Shown piece by piece: positions 46,798 to 55,507 of a stretch of DNA of 64,000 nt. This stretch comes from Streptococcus parapneumoniae. Lineage in GTDB: Bacteria; Bacillota; Bacilli; Lactobacillales; Streptococcaceae. The notes under the pieces were generated by a model. That model was not told where the DNA came from. It was given only the letters and a program-made list of their open reading frames with translations, and did no database searches. The translations under genes were made by a program, and so were the position numbers. How positions within the stretch are numbered: the first letter of the stretch is position 1; the number at the start of each line of letters is the position of its first letter. Location of the stretch: assembly GCF_037076355.1 (NCBI RefSeq), contig NZ_AP026968.1:760501-824500 (forward strand). Direction: 5' to 3'.

Positions 46798-47443
46798 ACA
46801 TGTAATAAACAATGGCGATGTATTGGAGGGCAGATGCAGCTAGGATAAAGAGATGCCAAATCATGTGGAAATAAGGTTTTTTCTTGGCGTAAAATCCAGC
46901 CCCAACTGTATAACAGAGTCCGCCAGTTACCATGAGACTCCAGAAAATTGGCGTTGTTTGACTGATAATGGCAGGAATGATAGCCAGAACCAACCAGCCC
47001 ATAATCAAGTAAAGAGCAAGGCTAAATTTCTCATTGACTTTTTTAGCAAAGATTTTATAGAGAATACCAAAGATGGTCGTTCCCCACTGGATGGCAATAA
47101 TTAGATAGCCAAACCAGTTATTCATTAAGGTCAAGACGACGGGCGTGTATGAGCCAGCAATGGCAACGTAAATCATAGAATGGTCAATGATTCTCAAGAC
47201 ATATTTGTGGGTTGAACCATAGGCCATAGAGTGATAAATGGTGGATGATAGAAACATGAGAAAGAGACTAATAACGAAAATGGAAACGCCGATAGAGGAT
47301 AAAAATCCGTGTGCCTCATAACTATAGGTGGATGAAATAGGGAGTAAGATGAGCATGATGACTGCACCCACAGCATGGGTCACGCTATTAGCAATCTCCT
47401 CTCCAAAACTGAGTTGTTTGCTGAGTTTAAGACTAGTGTTCAT
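46796..47443 (-). CDS. trhA: Hemolysin III / TrhA family membrane protein
   Basis: 215 residues with seven hydrophobic helices of the PAQR-like family. FGEEIANSVTHAVGA in the first loop, STIYHSM, RIIDHSMIYVAIAGSYTPV and PYFHMIWHLFILAAS carry the conserved Ser, His and Asp residues that bind metal in this superfamily. Relatives were named haemolysins and later linked to membrane homeostasis; haemolytic activity cannot be assumed. Its start overlaps the stop of the DUF1836 gene by four bases (ATGA). Confidence 0.9.
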   Translation of the reverse strand: MNTSLKLSKQLSFGEEIANSVTHAVGAVIMLILLPISSTYSYEAHGFLSSIGVSIFVISLFLMFLSSTIYHSMAYGSTHKYVLRIIDHSMIYVAIAGSYTPVVLTLMNNWFGYLIIAIQWGTTIFGILYKIFAKKVNEKFSLALYLIMGWLVLAIIPAIISQTTPIFWSLMVTGGLCYTVGAGFYAKKKPYFHMIWHLFILAASALQYIAIVYYM

Positions 47444-47886
47444 TGGATTACCTCCTCTTGAGTATGATGGATTAAGGCTAGAGTTTGATGATAGAGTTTA
47501 ACAGTTTGGCAGCTGGTTTGGATGATAGGGTTAGCTGGGTCAACTCCTTGGTTCATGTAGTCCACAAAAGCATCGTAGAGTTGCTCTGAACTTGCTTGAC
47601 TTTGTAGAGTATTAAGTGTCTGGGCTATTTCTTGAATAGAAAATACAGACTTGAGGGTTGTGATAGCAATCAGACGGGCAATCTGTTGGCGTTGGTATTT
47701 TTTCTTGTCAGGCTTTGTCAGGTAACCATGTTTCACATAATTGTTGACCATAGATGCTGTTAGGCCCTTGTCTTTATCAGGAGAGATAGGGGCGCAGACC
47801 TGATTGACATAGAGTAAAACCTGGTCCAGATAGAGGTCAATATTTGGGATTTCTGCCCATTTGGGGTAGGAAAAGGTAGTTTTCAT
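47440..47886 (-). CDS. DUF1836 domain protein (MerR-like HTH)
   Basis: 148 residues from the ATG at 47884-47886, with AAAGGAG six bases upstream; a TTG two codons earlier is too close. The stretch LTASMVNNYVKHGYLTKPDK resembles a helix-turn-helix recognition segment, and RQQIARLIAITTLKSVFSI follows, as in the DUF1836 family. Possible regulator, function not known. First gene of a two-gene operon with trhA. Confidence 0.85.
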   Translation of the reverse strand: MKTTFSYPKWAEIPNIDLYLDQVLLYVNQVCAPISPDKDKGLTASMVNNYVKHGYLTKPDKKKYQRQQIARLIAITTLKSVFSIQEIAQTLNTLQSQASSEQLYDAFVDYMNQGVDPANPIIQTSCQTVKLYHQTLALIHHTQEEVIQ

Positions 47887-48020
47887 TTTCAACTCCTTTT
47901 TATCTAGTTTTAATAACTAGATTATAAAATAACAAAAACAAAAAGTCAAGTTTTAACTGCTTGTAGAAAGACCTAAATTATGCTATGATGGGAGAAACTA
48001 GTCAGAAATGAGGAGAAAAG

Positions 48021-48515
48021 ATGGAGATTCGTTTAGCTTTTCCAAATGAAGTAGATGCCATCATGCAAGTGATGGAGGATGCTAAAAAATGTTTAGCGGA
48101 TGCTGGTAGTGACCAGTGGCAAAATGGTTATCCAAATGCTGATATTATTATTGAGGATATTATCTCAGGTCAAGCCTATGTAGCCTTGGAAGAGGGAGAA
48201 CTACTAGCCTATGCTGCTGTGACCAAGAGTCCAGAGGAAGCCTATGAAGCCATTTATGAAGGAAACTGGCAAGCTGAGGAGCCAGAGTACCTAGTCTTTC
48301 ATCGTATTGCTGTGGCTGCAGCTATGCAGGGACAAGGAGTTGCTCAAACCTTTTTAGAGGGCTTGATCGAAGGTTTTGACTATCTTGATTTTCGTTCAGA
48401 TACGCATGCTGAAAACAAGGTTATGCAACATATTTTTGAAAAGCTTGGATTTAAACAGGTTGGTAAGGTTCCAGTTGATGGCGAACGCTTGGCCTATCAA
48501 AAATTGAAGAAATAA
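48021..48515 (+). CDS. GNAT family N-acetyltransferase
   Basis: 164 residues. IRLAFPNEVDAIMQVMEDA opens the fold, YLVFHRIAVAAAMQGQGVAQ is the acetyl-CoA-binding motif A (Q-x-x-G-x-G/A), and FRSDTHAENKVMQHIFEKLG the motif B region. Substrate unknown. Stop overlaps the start of ogt by one base (TAATG), so the genes are coupled. Confidence 0.9.
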   Translation: MEIRLAFPNEVDAIMQVMEDAKKCLADAGSDQWQNGYPNADIIIEDIISGQAYVALEEGELLAYAAVTKSPEEAYEAIYEGNWQAEEPEYLVFHRIAVAAAMQGQGVAQTFLEGLIEGFDYLDFRSDTHAENKVMQHIFEKLGFKQVGKVPVDGERLAYQKLKK

Positions 48516-49024
48516 TGCAAAAGAAGTACGTAAAAATGCGCTACTTTTCGCCAATAGGAACCTTGTCTTTGGTTGCCGACGAGCAATATCTGTATGGCAT
48601 TTGGGTGCAGGAGCAGAAGCATTTTGAGAGGGGACTAGGAGATGAGACGATAGAAGCAGTTGTTAGTCATCCCATTTTAGACCCAGTTATTGCTGGCTTA
48701 GATGTTTACTTTAAAGGCAAGTCTCATGATTTATCCAACTTGCCCTTGGCTCCAATCGGAACGGATTTTGAAAAGCGAGTTTGGTCCTATTTACAGGAAA
48801 TTCCTTATGGTCAGACAGTGACCTATGGACAAATAGCCCAAGAGCTACAAGTGGCTTCTGCTCAAGCAATTGGTGGAGCAGTGGGGCGCAATCCTTGGTC
48901 TATCCTAGTACCTTGTCATCGTGTGCTGGGAGCAGGCAAGCGTCTGACAGGTTATGCTGCAGGAGTGGAAAAGAAAGCTTGGCTCTTGGAGCATGAAGGC
49001 GCAGATTTTAAAGATATAAAATAG
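48515..49024 (+). CDS. ogt: Methylated-DNA--protein-cysteine methyltransferase
   Basis: 169 residues. The DNA-binding helix YGQTVTYGQIAQEL and the active-site motif LVPCHRVLGAG (acceptor Cys) are diagnostic. It repairs O6-methylguanine by suicide transfer of the alkyl group. Middle gene of the GNAT-ogt-ArsC/Spx-like operon. Confidence 0.94.
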   Translation: MQKKYVKMRYFSPIGTLSLVADEQYLYGIWVQEQKHFERGLGDETIEAVVSHPILDPVIAGLDVYFKGKSHDLSNLPLAPIGTDFEKRVWSYLQEIPYGQTVTYGQIAQELQVASAQAIGGAVGRNPWSILVPCHRVLGAGKRLTGYAAGVEKKAWLLEHEGADFKDIK

Positions 49025-49036
49025 AAAGTAAAACAC

Positions 49037-49393
49037 ATGTTAGAATTTATCGAATACCCAAAATGTTCAACTTGTAAAAAAGCAAAACAAGAATTAAACC
49101 AACTCGGTGTGGATTATAAAGCCGTTCATATCGTCGAAGAAACACCCAGCCAAGAAGTCATTTTAAACTGGCTAGAAACCTCAGGGTTCGAGCTAAAGCA
49201 ATTTTTCAACACCAGTGGGATCAAATACCGTGAATTGGGGTTGAAAGATAAGGTGGGAAGTCTGTCAAATCAAGAAGCGGCTGAGTTACTAGCAAGTGAC
49301 GGTATGTTGTTAAAACGGCCTATTTTAGTAGAAAATGGAACTGTTAAGCAAATTGGTTATCGAAAACCTTATGAAGAATTGGGATTGAAATAG
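49037..49393 (+). CDS. ArsC/Spx/MgsR family protein
   Basis: 118 residues, with the redox motif CSTC in YPKCSTCKKAKQEL, then FFNTSGIKYRELGLKDK and LLKRPILVENG, the ArsC-family core. Lengths near 118 and CxxC occur both in Spx-type transcription regulators and in small arsenate-reductase-like proteins. The motif around RPILV favours the ArsC/YffB side. No arsenic genes nearby. A TTTTATCTATC/GATAGATAAAA hairpin follows (about 49397-49423). Confidence 0.85.
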   Translation: MLEFIEYPKCSTCKKAKQELNQLGVDYKAVHIVEETPSQEVILNWLETSGFELKQFFNTSGIKYRELGLKDKVGSLSNQEAAELLASDGMLLKRPILVENGTVKQIGYRKPYEELGLK

Positions 49394-49550
49394 TTTTTAT
49401 CTATCTCTTTGATAGATAAAATATATAGCCTCCCTGTTTCAAAGTATGATAAACTAGTAGGTAGACAAAGTCTGTATCTGACCGTAGCAAATAATTTCAT
49501 TGACGGCAGAAGTATGGTAGAATGAATCATTATCAGGAGAGGATGTTTTT

Positions 49551-50351
49551 ATGAATGTTACAACGATTTTAGCATCAGATTGGTATCAAAACTTGATGCA
49601 ATTGATTCCGGATGGCAAGCTTTTTAGTCTGCGTTCGGTCTTTGATGGAATCCCGAGAATTGTCCAACAACTTCCAACAACGATTATGTTGACAATTGGT
49701 GGTGCCTTTTTTGGCTTGGTTTTGGCGCTTCTTTTTGCCATTGTGAAGATCAATCGTGTTAAGATTTTATATCCCTTGCAGGCCTTCTTTGTTAGTTTCT
49801 TAAAAGGGACACCGATTTTAGTGCAGCTCATGTTGACCTACTACGGAATTCCTTTGGCTTTGAAAGCTCTCAATCAGCAATGGGGAACTGGTCTCAATAT
49901 CAATGCGATTCCAGCCGCTGCTTTTGCGATTGTCGCCTTTGCCTTTAATGAGGCAGCTTATGCTAGTGAAACCATTCGTGCAGCCATTCTCTCAGTTAAT
50001 CCTGGTGAAATTGAGGCGGCACGCAGTCTGGGGATGACCCGAGCACAAGTTTATCGTCGCGTGATTATTCCAAATGCAGCCGTTGTGGCGACTCCAACTT
50101 TAATCAATTCCCTAATCGGCTTGACCAAGGGAACTTCTCTAGCCTTTAGTGCGGGTGTTGTGGAAGTCTTTGCCCAAGCTCAGATTTTGGGTGGTGCCGA
50201 TTATCGTTACTTTGAACGCTTTATCTCCGTTGCCCTTGTTTATTGGGTAGTCAATATCGGAATTGAAAGTCTCGGTCGTTTCATCGAGAGAAAAATGGCT
50301 ATTTCTGCACCTGATACAGTGCAGACAGATGTGAAAGGGGACCTTCGTTAA
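49551..50351 (+). CDS. Amino-acid ABC transporter, permease
   Basis: 266 residues with a HisM-type permease fold: KGTPILVQLMLTYYG and the EAA loop VNPGEIEAARSLGMTRAQVY, which contacts the ATPase. Five hydrophobic segments. Followed with one-base overlap by its ATPase. No substrate-binding protein is adjacent, so it must borrow one encoded elsewhere. Confidence 0.92.
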   Translation: MNVTTILASDWYQNLMQLIPDGKLFSLRSVFDGIPRIVQQLPTTIMLTIGGAFFGLVLALLFAIVKINRVKILYPLQAFFVSFLKGTPILVQLMLTYYGIPLALKALNQQWGTGLNINAIPAAAFAIVAFAFNEAAYASETIRAAILSVNPGEIEAARSLGMTRAQVYRRVIIPNAAVVATPTLINSLIGLTKGTSLAFSAGVVEVFAQAQILGGADYRYFERFISVALVYWVVNIGIESLGRFIERKMAISAPDTVQTDVKGDLR

Positions 50352-51094
50352 TGATTAAGATTTCGAATTTAAGCAAATCCTTTTCAGGACAGACTGTCTT
50401 GGATCATCTGGACTTGGATATCCAAAAAGGGGAAGTTGTAGCCTTGATTGGTTCTTCAGGAGCTGGAAAATCAACCTTTCTTCGCAGTCTCAATTATCTT
50501 GAAACACCTGACAGTGGCTCTATTCAGATTGATGATTTTTCAGTTGATTTTTCTAAAATCACTCAAGAAGAAATCCTTGCCCTACGCCGTAAGCTGTCTA
50601 TGGTTTTCCAACAGTTTAATTTGTTTGAACGCCGCACAGCACTTGATAATGTGAAAGAAGGCTTGGTTGTTGTCAAGAAATTATCTGACCAAGAAGCAAC
50701 CAAGATTGCCAAGGAAGAGTTGGCTAAGGTTGGACTTTCTGACCGTGAAAACCATTATCCTCGTCATTTATCAGGTGGACAGAAGCAACGGGTTGCCTTG
50801 GCGCGTGCTCTCGCTATGAAACCAGATGTCTTGCTCTTAGACGAACCAACTTCAGCCCTTGACCCAGAATTGGTCGGCGAAGTAGAAAAGTCTATTGCAG
50901 ATGCTGCTAAGTCAGGTCAGACCATGATTTTGGTCAGTCATGACATGTCCTTTGTAGCCCAAGTGGCTGATAAGATTCTCTTCTTAGATAAGGGGAAAAT
51001 TATCGAGTCTGGAACACCGGATGAGATTATCCACCATCCTAAAGAAGAGCGGACAAAAGAATTCTTCGCTAGTTACAAACGGACTTATATTTGA
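50351..51094 (+). CDS. Amino-acid ABC transporter, ATP-binding protein
   Basis: 247 residues, full length. Walker A GSSGAGKSTFL, Q-loop FQQFNLFE, signature LSGGQKQRVALARAL, Walker B LLLDEPTSALD, switch SHDMSFV. Start overlaps the permease stop (TAATG). It energises uptake by the permease. Confidence 0.94.
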   Translation: MIKISNLSKSFSGQTVLDHLDLDIQKGEVVALIGSSGAGKSTFLRSLNYLETPDSGSIQIDDFSVDFSKITQEEILALRRKLSMVFQQFNLFERRTALDNVKEGLVVVKKLSDQEATKIAKEELAKVGLSDRENHYPRHLSGGQKQRVALARALAMKPDVLLLDEPTSALDPELVGEVEKSIADAAKSGQTMILVSHDMSFVAQVADKILFLDKGKIIESGTPDEIIHHPKEERTKEFFASYKRTYI

Positions 51095-51110
51095 TATAAT
51101 AGATAAAGAA

Positions 51111-51145
51111 AAACTCAGTTAGCTGGACTAGCTGAGTTTGCTCTT
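51111..51145 (+). terminator. Terminator after the ABC pair
   Basis: AAACTCAGTTAG pairs (one G-U) with CTAGCTGAGTTT; TGCTCTTT follows. The short T run may let some transcripts through to the small downstream gene. Confidence 0.65.
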
Positions 51146-51171
51146 TAAAAAAGATAGAAATGAGAGAAATC

Positions 51172-51396
51172 ATGCTACTGCAACTATTTTCTTTATATTT
51201 CGAGAGTTTGATCTTGACCACCATCCTCGTCCTGATTTTTTTAGGGATTTGGATTGGACTGAGAGCCATGTCGGGAATTGATAAGACAGCCAAGGCTCGC
51301 CAAGCTCATCTCTATGATATGATTATGATTGGGGTCTTGGTTGTTCCAGTATTATCCTTTGCGGTTATGAGTTTAATTCTTGTTTTCAAAGCATAA
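51172..51396 (+). CDS. Small membrane protein, DUF4059 type
   Basis: 74 residues from the ATG at 51172 (MLLQLFSLYFES); an ATG four codons upstream is equally possible and neither has a strong ribosome site. Two hydrophobic helices (about 8-30 and 48-72) flank a polar loop GIDKTAKARQAHLYD. Resembles streptococcal DUF4059 proteins found next to trxB; function unknown. Confidence 0.75.
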   Translation: MLLQLFSLYFESLILTTILVLIFLGIWIGLRAMSGIDKTAKARQAHLYDMIMIGVLVVPVLSFAVMSLILVFKA

Positions 51397-51461
51397 TCCT
51401 TGCTTGATTGACAAGAAAGAGTTAGAATAAAGATAGTTACAACAAGAAAGAAGGAATCTAT

Positions 51462-52373
51462 ATGTACGATACTATTATTATCGGTGCTGGACCTGCAGGT
51501 ATGACTGCAGCCTTGTATGCTGCTCGAAGCAATTTGAAAGTAGCCTTGATTGAAGGTGGTCTGCCAGGTGGTCAGATGAATAATACCTCTGATATCGAAA
51601 ATTACCCAGGATACGCTAATATTAGTGGGCCAGAATTGGCAGAAAAGATGTTTGAACCGCTTGAAAATCTTGGTGTTGAGCACATTTATGGCTATGTTAA
51701 AAATGTAGAAGACCATGGTGATTTTAAGAAAGTGATGACTGATGACCAAACATATGAAACACGTACAGTTATCGTAGCAACTGGTTCTAAACACCGTCCT
51801 TTGGGAGTACCTGGAGAAGAAGAACTGAACAGTCGTGGTGTTTCTTACTGTGCTGTTTGTGATGGTGCCTTCTTCCGTAACCAAGATTTGTTGGTAGTTG
51901 GTGGTGGGGATTCAGCTGTTGAAGAAGCTATCTTCTTGACTCGTTTTGCTAAGACTGTTACCATTGTTCACCGTCGTGACCAACTTCGTGCCCAAAAGGT
52001 TTTACAAGACCGCGCCTTTGCGAATGAGAAAATCAGCTTTATATGGGATTCTGTAGTCAAGGAAATCAAGGGTGAAAACCGAGTAGAATCTGTCGTATTT
52101 GAAAATGTGAAAACAGGTCAAGTGACAGAGCAAGCCTTCGGTGGTGTCTTTATCTATGTTGGATTGGACCCTGTTAGCGATTTTGTTAAAGAATTGAATA
52201 TCCAAGATCAGGCAGGTTGGATTGTGACAGATAACCACATGAAAACTGCAGTTGACGGTATCTTTGCGGTTGGAGATGTTCGCTTGAAAGACCTTCGCCA
52301 AGTAACAACAGCAGTTGGAGATGGAGCTATCGCTGGTCAAGAAGCCTATAAATTTATCACAGAACATAGTTAA
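51462..52373 (+). CDS. trxB: Thioredoxin reductase
   Basis: 303 residues. FAD motif IIGAGPAGMTAALYAARSN, redox pair Cys130-Cys133 in CAVCDGAFF, NADPH motif VVGGGDSAVEEAIFL, HRRD, and the C-terminal FAD motif GIFAVGDVR. It reduces thioredoxin with NADPH. AGAAGGAA precedes the ATG; single gene with terminator. Confidence 0.97.
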   Translation: MYDTIIIGAGPAGMTAALYAARSNLKVALIEGGLPGGQMNNTSDIENYPGYANISGPELAEKMFEPLENLGVEHIYGYVKNVEDHGDFKKVMTDDQTYETRTVIVATGSKHRPLGVPGEEELNSRGVSYCAVCDGAFFRNQDLLVVGGGDSAVEEAIFLTRFAKTVTIVHRRDQLRAQKVLQDRAFANEKISFIWDSVVKEIKGENRVESVVFENVKTGQVTEQAFGGVFIYVGLDPVSDFVKELNIQDQAGWIVTDNHMKTAVDGIFAVGDVRLKDLRQVTTAVGDGAIAGQEAYKFITEHS

Positions 52374-52377
52374 TCAT

Positions 52378-52413
52378 AAAAAAGTTTCCAATCAGATGAC
52401 TGGAAACTTTTTT
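52378..52413. terminator. Bidirectional terminator between trxB and rlmB
   Basis: AAAAAAGTTTCCA pairs perfectly with TGGAAACTTTTTT across a 10-base loop. Confidence 0.92.
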
Positions 52414-53140
52414 ATAGTCTATTTCGAAAAACTTCGTACATAAGAATGGCTGCAGCAACACTGGCATTGAGACTTTGAACATGTCCATTCATAGGAATGG
52501 TAATCATTTCATCGACCTGTTTTTTGATGTTGCTAGAAATGCCTTTTCCTTCATTTCCAATGATGAGGGCGATTTTTCCTTTTGTATTCCACTTGTGGCA
52601 AGGAGTACCGTTCATATCCGTTCCAAAGGTCCAGAAGCCTTCATCCTTGAGTTTGTCTAAGGTTTGACTGAGGTTGGTTACTCGGGCAATCGGAACGTGT
52701 TCAATAGCACCTGTGGCTGTTTTAGCAACGACAGGAGTAACACCGACAGCACGGTGTTTGGGAATGATGACACCTGAAACGTTGGTCGCATCAGCGGTTC
52801 TTAAGATGGAGCCTAAGTTGTGAGGGTCAGTTAGGCCATCCAGAATCAATAGAAGTGGATTTTCTTCTTGGCGTGTTTTTGTAAGGATGTTATCCAGCTC
52901 GCTATAGGCAAATTCAGACACTCGTAGAACAAAACCTTGGTGAACAGCACCTTCTGTCATATCAGAGAGGGATTTTTTTGAAGTCCAAGAAATGGACACC
53001 TTCTTTTCTGTAGCCAGTTCTTTGACTTTCTCAACATTCTTACCTCGGAGATCTTCTTGGAGGTAAAGTTTGTTTCCTGTGTTTGCAAGGAGGGCTTCGG
53101 TAACGGCGTGGACGCCATAGACAATATCATTTGTTTTCAT
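52412..53140 (-). CDS. rlmB: 23S rRNA (guanosine-2'-O-)-methyltransferase, SpoU/TrmH family
   Basis: 242 residues from the ATG at 53138-53140. YGVHAVTEALLAN is the N-terminal substrate-binding domain. LILDGLTDPHNLGSILRTAD, LIIGNEGKGIS and IPMNGHVQSLNASVAAAI are the three SPOUT motifs. Methylates a 23S rRNA guanosine, or a related rRNA/tRNA site. The start codon is only six bases after a TATAAT, so the mRNA may be leaderless. Confidence 0.92.
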   Translation of the reverse strand: MKTNDIVYGVHAVTEALLANTGNKLYLQEDLRGKNVEKVKELATEKKVSISWTSKKSLSDMTEGAVHQGFVLRVSEFAYSELDNILTKTRQEENPLLLILDGLTDPHNLGSILRTADATNVSGVIIPKHRAVGVTPVVAKTATGAIEHVPIARVTNLSQTLDKLKDEGFWTFGTDMNGTPCHKWNTKGKIALIIGNEGKGISSNIKKQVDEMITIPMNGHVQSLNASVAAAILMYEVFRNRL

Positions 53141-53146
53141 GCCTCT

Positions 53147-53173
53147 ATTATAACACAAAACCCCGTCTTGCAA
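53147..53173 (-). promoter_or_regulatory. Promoter of rlmB (leaderless geometry)
   Basis: On the minus strand TTGCAA (53168-53173), a short 15-base spacer with TGTG before the -10, and TATAAT (53147-53152), then AGAGGC and the ATG. AGAGG is too near the start codon to act as a normal ribosome site. Confidence 0.6.
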
Positions 53174-53177
53174 CGGG
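53156..53177 (-). terminator. Terminator of def
   Basis: CCCGT pairs with ACGGG; on the minus strand GTTTTG follows. It overlaps the promoter region of rlmB. Confidence 0.6.
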
Positions 53178-53184
53178 ATTTTCT

Positions 53185-53796
53185 TTATTCTAGAATTAGT
53201 AAACCATCTTTAACTGCAAATGGGTCTTTTTCATTGATACGATCGTAAAACATGATTCCGTTAATGTGGTCAATTTCATGCTGAACAACAATGGAGTTGT
53301 AGCCTTTGAGCTTGATGCGGTGTTTTTCTCCATCTTTGTCAAAGTAATCAACAGTAACGCGGGCATGGCGAACAACATAGCCAGGCACGTTGCGGTCAAC
53401 AGACAGGCAACCTTCTCCTTCTCCAAGAGCAGCGTCTTGAACAGAGTGAGAGACGATTTTTGGATTGTACATAATGGCTTGCAAATCGTAGGCTTCCTCT
53501 GGAGTTTCTCCTTCTTCAACAATATTTGGCACCAAAACAGCGATAATGCGTTTTGAGATATCCAATTGAGGAGCAGCAAGTCCAACCCCACCGCGTAACC
53601 CCATTTTTTCAGCCATGACGGGATCTTGGGAATGTTTAAGGAATTGCATCATCTTTTCGCCTAAGATGATTTCCTGGTCAGACAAGGGAAAAGTGACTTC
53701 CTCAGCAACCGCGCGTAGAGTAGGATTCCCCTCGCGGATAATATCGTTCATATCAATTAAGTGAGCAGCTTTTGTAATACGTTCTATAGCAGACAT
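53185..53796 (-). CDS. def: Peptide deformylase
   Basis: 203 residues from the ATG at 53794-53796 ([13 protein letters not shown]), GGAG upstream. The three deformylase motifs are present: [16 protein letters not shown] (metal-ligand Cys) and [10 protein letters not shown] (HExxH). It removes the formyl group from nascent chains. The Gram-positive type with the insertion between motifs 1 and 2 fits the length. Confidence 0.96.
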   Translation of the reverse strand: MSAIERITKAAHLIDMNDIIREGNPTLRAVAEEVTFPLSDQEIILGEKMMQFLKHSQDPVMAEKMGLRGGVGLAAPQLDISKRIIAVLVPNIVEEGETPEEAYDLQAIMYNPKIVSHSVQDAALGEGEGCLSVDRNVPGYVVRHARVTVDYFDKDGEKHRIKLKGYNSIVVQHEIDHINGIMFYDRINEKDPFAVKDGLLILE

Positions 53797-53897
53797 TTTC
53801 TCTCCTTTCATTACCTCTACATGATAACACAAAATGACAAGGATTGAAAGTATTACAGCCTTTAGGATTTATAGAAAATAGATAGGATGTTCAATTC

Positions 53898-54092
53898 ATA
53901 CTCAATGAAAATCAAAGAGCAAACTAGGAAGCTAGCCGCAGGTTGCTCAAAAAACTGTTTTGAGGTTGCAGATAGAACTGACGAAGTCAGCTCAAAACAC
54001 CGTTTTGAGGTTGTGGATAGAACTGACGAAGTCAGTTACATATATACGGTAAGGCGACGCTGACGTGGTTTGAAGAGATTTTCGAAGAGTAT
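53898..54092 (+). repeat. BOX element (A, two B-type units, C)
   Basis: Starts ATACTCAATGAAAATCAAAG (boxA), two TTTTGAGGTTG...CTGACGAAGTCAG units, boxC with CGGTAAGGCGACGCTGACG and the TTTTCGAAGAGTAT end. It lies directly upstream of the -10 (about 54120) of the CapA-like gene. Confidence 0.95.
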
Positions 54093-54166
54093 CAATTGTG
54101 AAAGAATTACTTATCTATGATATAATAAAAAGAAAAGGCTTGCATAAGAAAGTAGGGAGAATGAAG

Positions 54167-55486
54167 ATGCAAAGAAGACAAGATAGAAATCAGGGTGGTT
54201 TAGCTTTTCGTTTTATGAAGGGCTTGGTAAACTTTTTTAGGAGTTATCGCAAGTGGAGCAATAAAGGATTTGTGGCGGTACTCTTGCTAGCAGTTGCTTT
54301 ATCAATGGGCTTGGTCTTGTTGTTTGAAAGTTTCCAAGGCATGCCTCTGACCAGTCAAAAACGAGATACTATTTCTCAAGAGGGGACTAAACAAAAGTCT
54401 CAGGAGCAGGAAGAGGAAAAATCTGCCAGAATTATGGCCAACGGAGATTTGCTCTACCACGATGGACTTTTCTTTTCAGCTAAAAAAGAAGACGGTACCT
54501 ATGACTTTCATGAAAATTTTGAGTATGTGACTCCTTGGCTCAAGCAAGCAGATTTAGCTATTGGTGATTTTGAAGGAACCATCAATAAGGATCATTATTT
54601 AGCGGGTTATCCTCTCTTTAATGCTCCTGCTGAAGTTATGGATGCCATTAAGGATGCGGGTTATCATGTGCTGGATTTAGCTCATAATCATATTTTGGAT
54701 TCGCAAATTGAGGGAGTTATTTCAACGGCCGATATTATTGAGAAAGCTGGAATCACTCCAATCGGAGTTTATACGCATGAACCACGTGATCAGGCTCCGC
54801 TGGTCATTAAGGAAGTGAATGGTATCAAGGTTGCACTGTTAGCCTATTCCTATGGTTTCAATGGAATTGAGCAGTATATTTCTCAGGAAGACTATAATCG
54901 TTATCTTTCAGATTTAAACGAAGATAAGATGAAGGCTGAAATTGAACGGGCTGAGAAGGAAGCGGATATTACCATTATCATGCCTCAAATGGGTGTGGAG
55001 TATCGCTTGGAACCAACTGAAGAACAAAAGGCTCTTTATCACAAGATGATTGATTGGGGAGCTGATATTATCTTTGGAGGGCATCCTCACGTTGTTGAAC
55101 CATCTGAAACGGTTGAAAAAGATGGAGAAAAGAAACTCATTATCTATTCAATGGGGAACTTCATTTCCAATCAACGGATTGAATCTATGGGAGATGAAGA
55201 AAATGCTAAGTGGACTGAACGTGGCGTTCTCATGGATGTGACCATTAAGAAGAAGGATGGAAAAACAACTATCGGAACAGCTAAAGCTCATCCTACTTGG
55301 GTCAATCGAACACCAAAGGGAACTTTTTCACCAGAAGGATATCCCCTATATCATTATCAAACCTATATCTTAGAAGATTTTATCGAGGGTGGTAGTCATC
55401 GTGACCAGTTAGACGAAGCGACTAAGGAACGAATTGATACAGCCTACAAAGAAATGAACGAACATGTGGGATTGAAGTGGGATTAG
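54167..55486 (+). CDS. CapA family protein (poly-gamma-glutamate-synthesis-like, membrane-anchored)
   Basis: 439 residues from the ATG at 54167 (MQRRQDRNQ), seven bases after AGGGAG; the ATG at 54161 is too close. One membrane anchor (about residues 35-55), then an extracellular metallophosphatase-like CapA domain: IMANGDLLYH, DLAIGDFEGTIN, LAHNHILD, MPQMGVEYRLEPTEEQ, GGHPHVVEP and YSMGNFISNQ. CapA relatives in polyglutamate operons help make or export the polymer, but none of the other cap genes is here; the role is unknown. Confidence 0.88.
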   Translation: MQRRQDRNQGGLAFRFMKGLVNFFRSYRKWSNKGFVAVLLLAVALSMGLVLLFESFQGMPLTSQKRDTISQEGTKQKSQEQEEEKSARIMANGDLLYHDGLFFSAKKEDGTYDFHENFEYVTPWLKQADLAIGDFEGTINKDHYLAGYPLFNAPAEVMDAIKDAGYHVLDLAHNHILDSQIEGVISTADIIEKAGITPIGVYTHEPRDQAPLVIKEVNGIKVALLAYSYGFNGIEQYISQEDYNRYLSDLNEDKMKAEIERAEKEADITIIMPQMGVEYRLEPTEEQKALYHKMIDWGADIIFGGHPHVVEPSETVEKDGEKKLIIYSMGNFISNQRIESMGDEENAKWTERGVLMDVTIKKKDGKTTIGTAKAHPTWVNRTPKGTFSPEGYPLYHYQTYILEDFIEGGSHRDQLDEATKERIDTAYKEMNEHVGLKWD

Positions 55487-55507
55487 CTTGAATCCAGAGG
55501 AAAGTAA

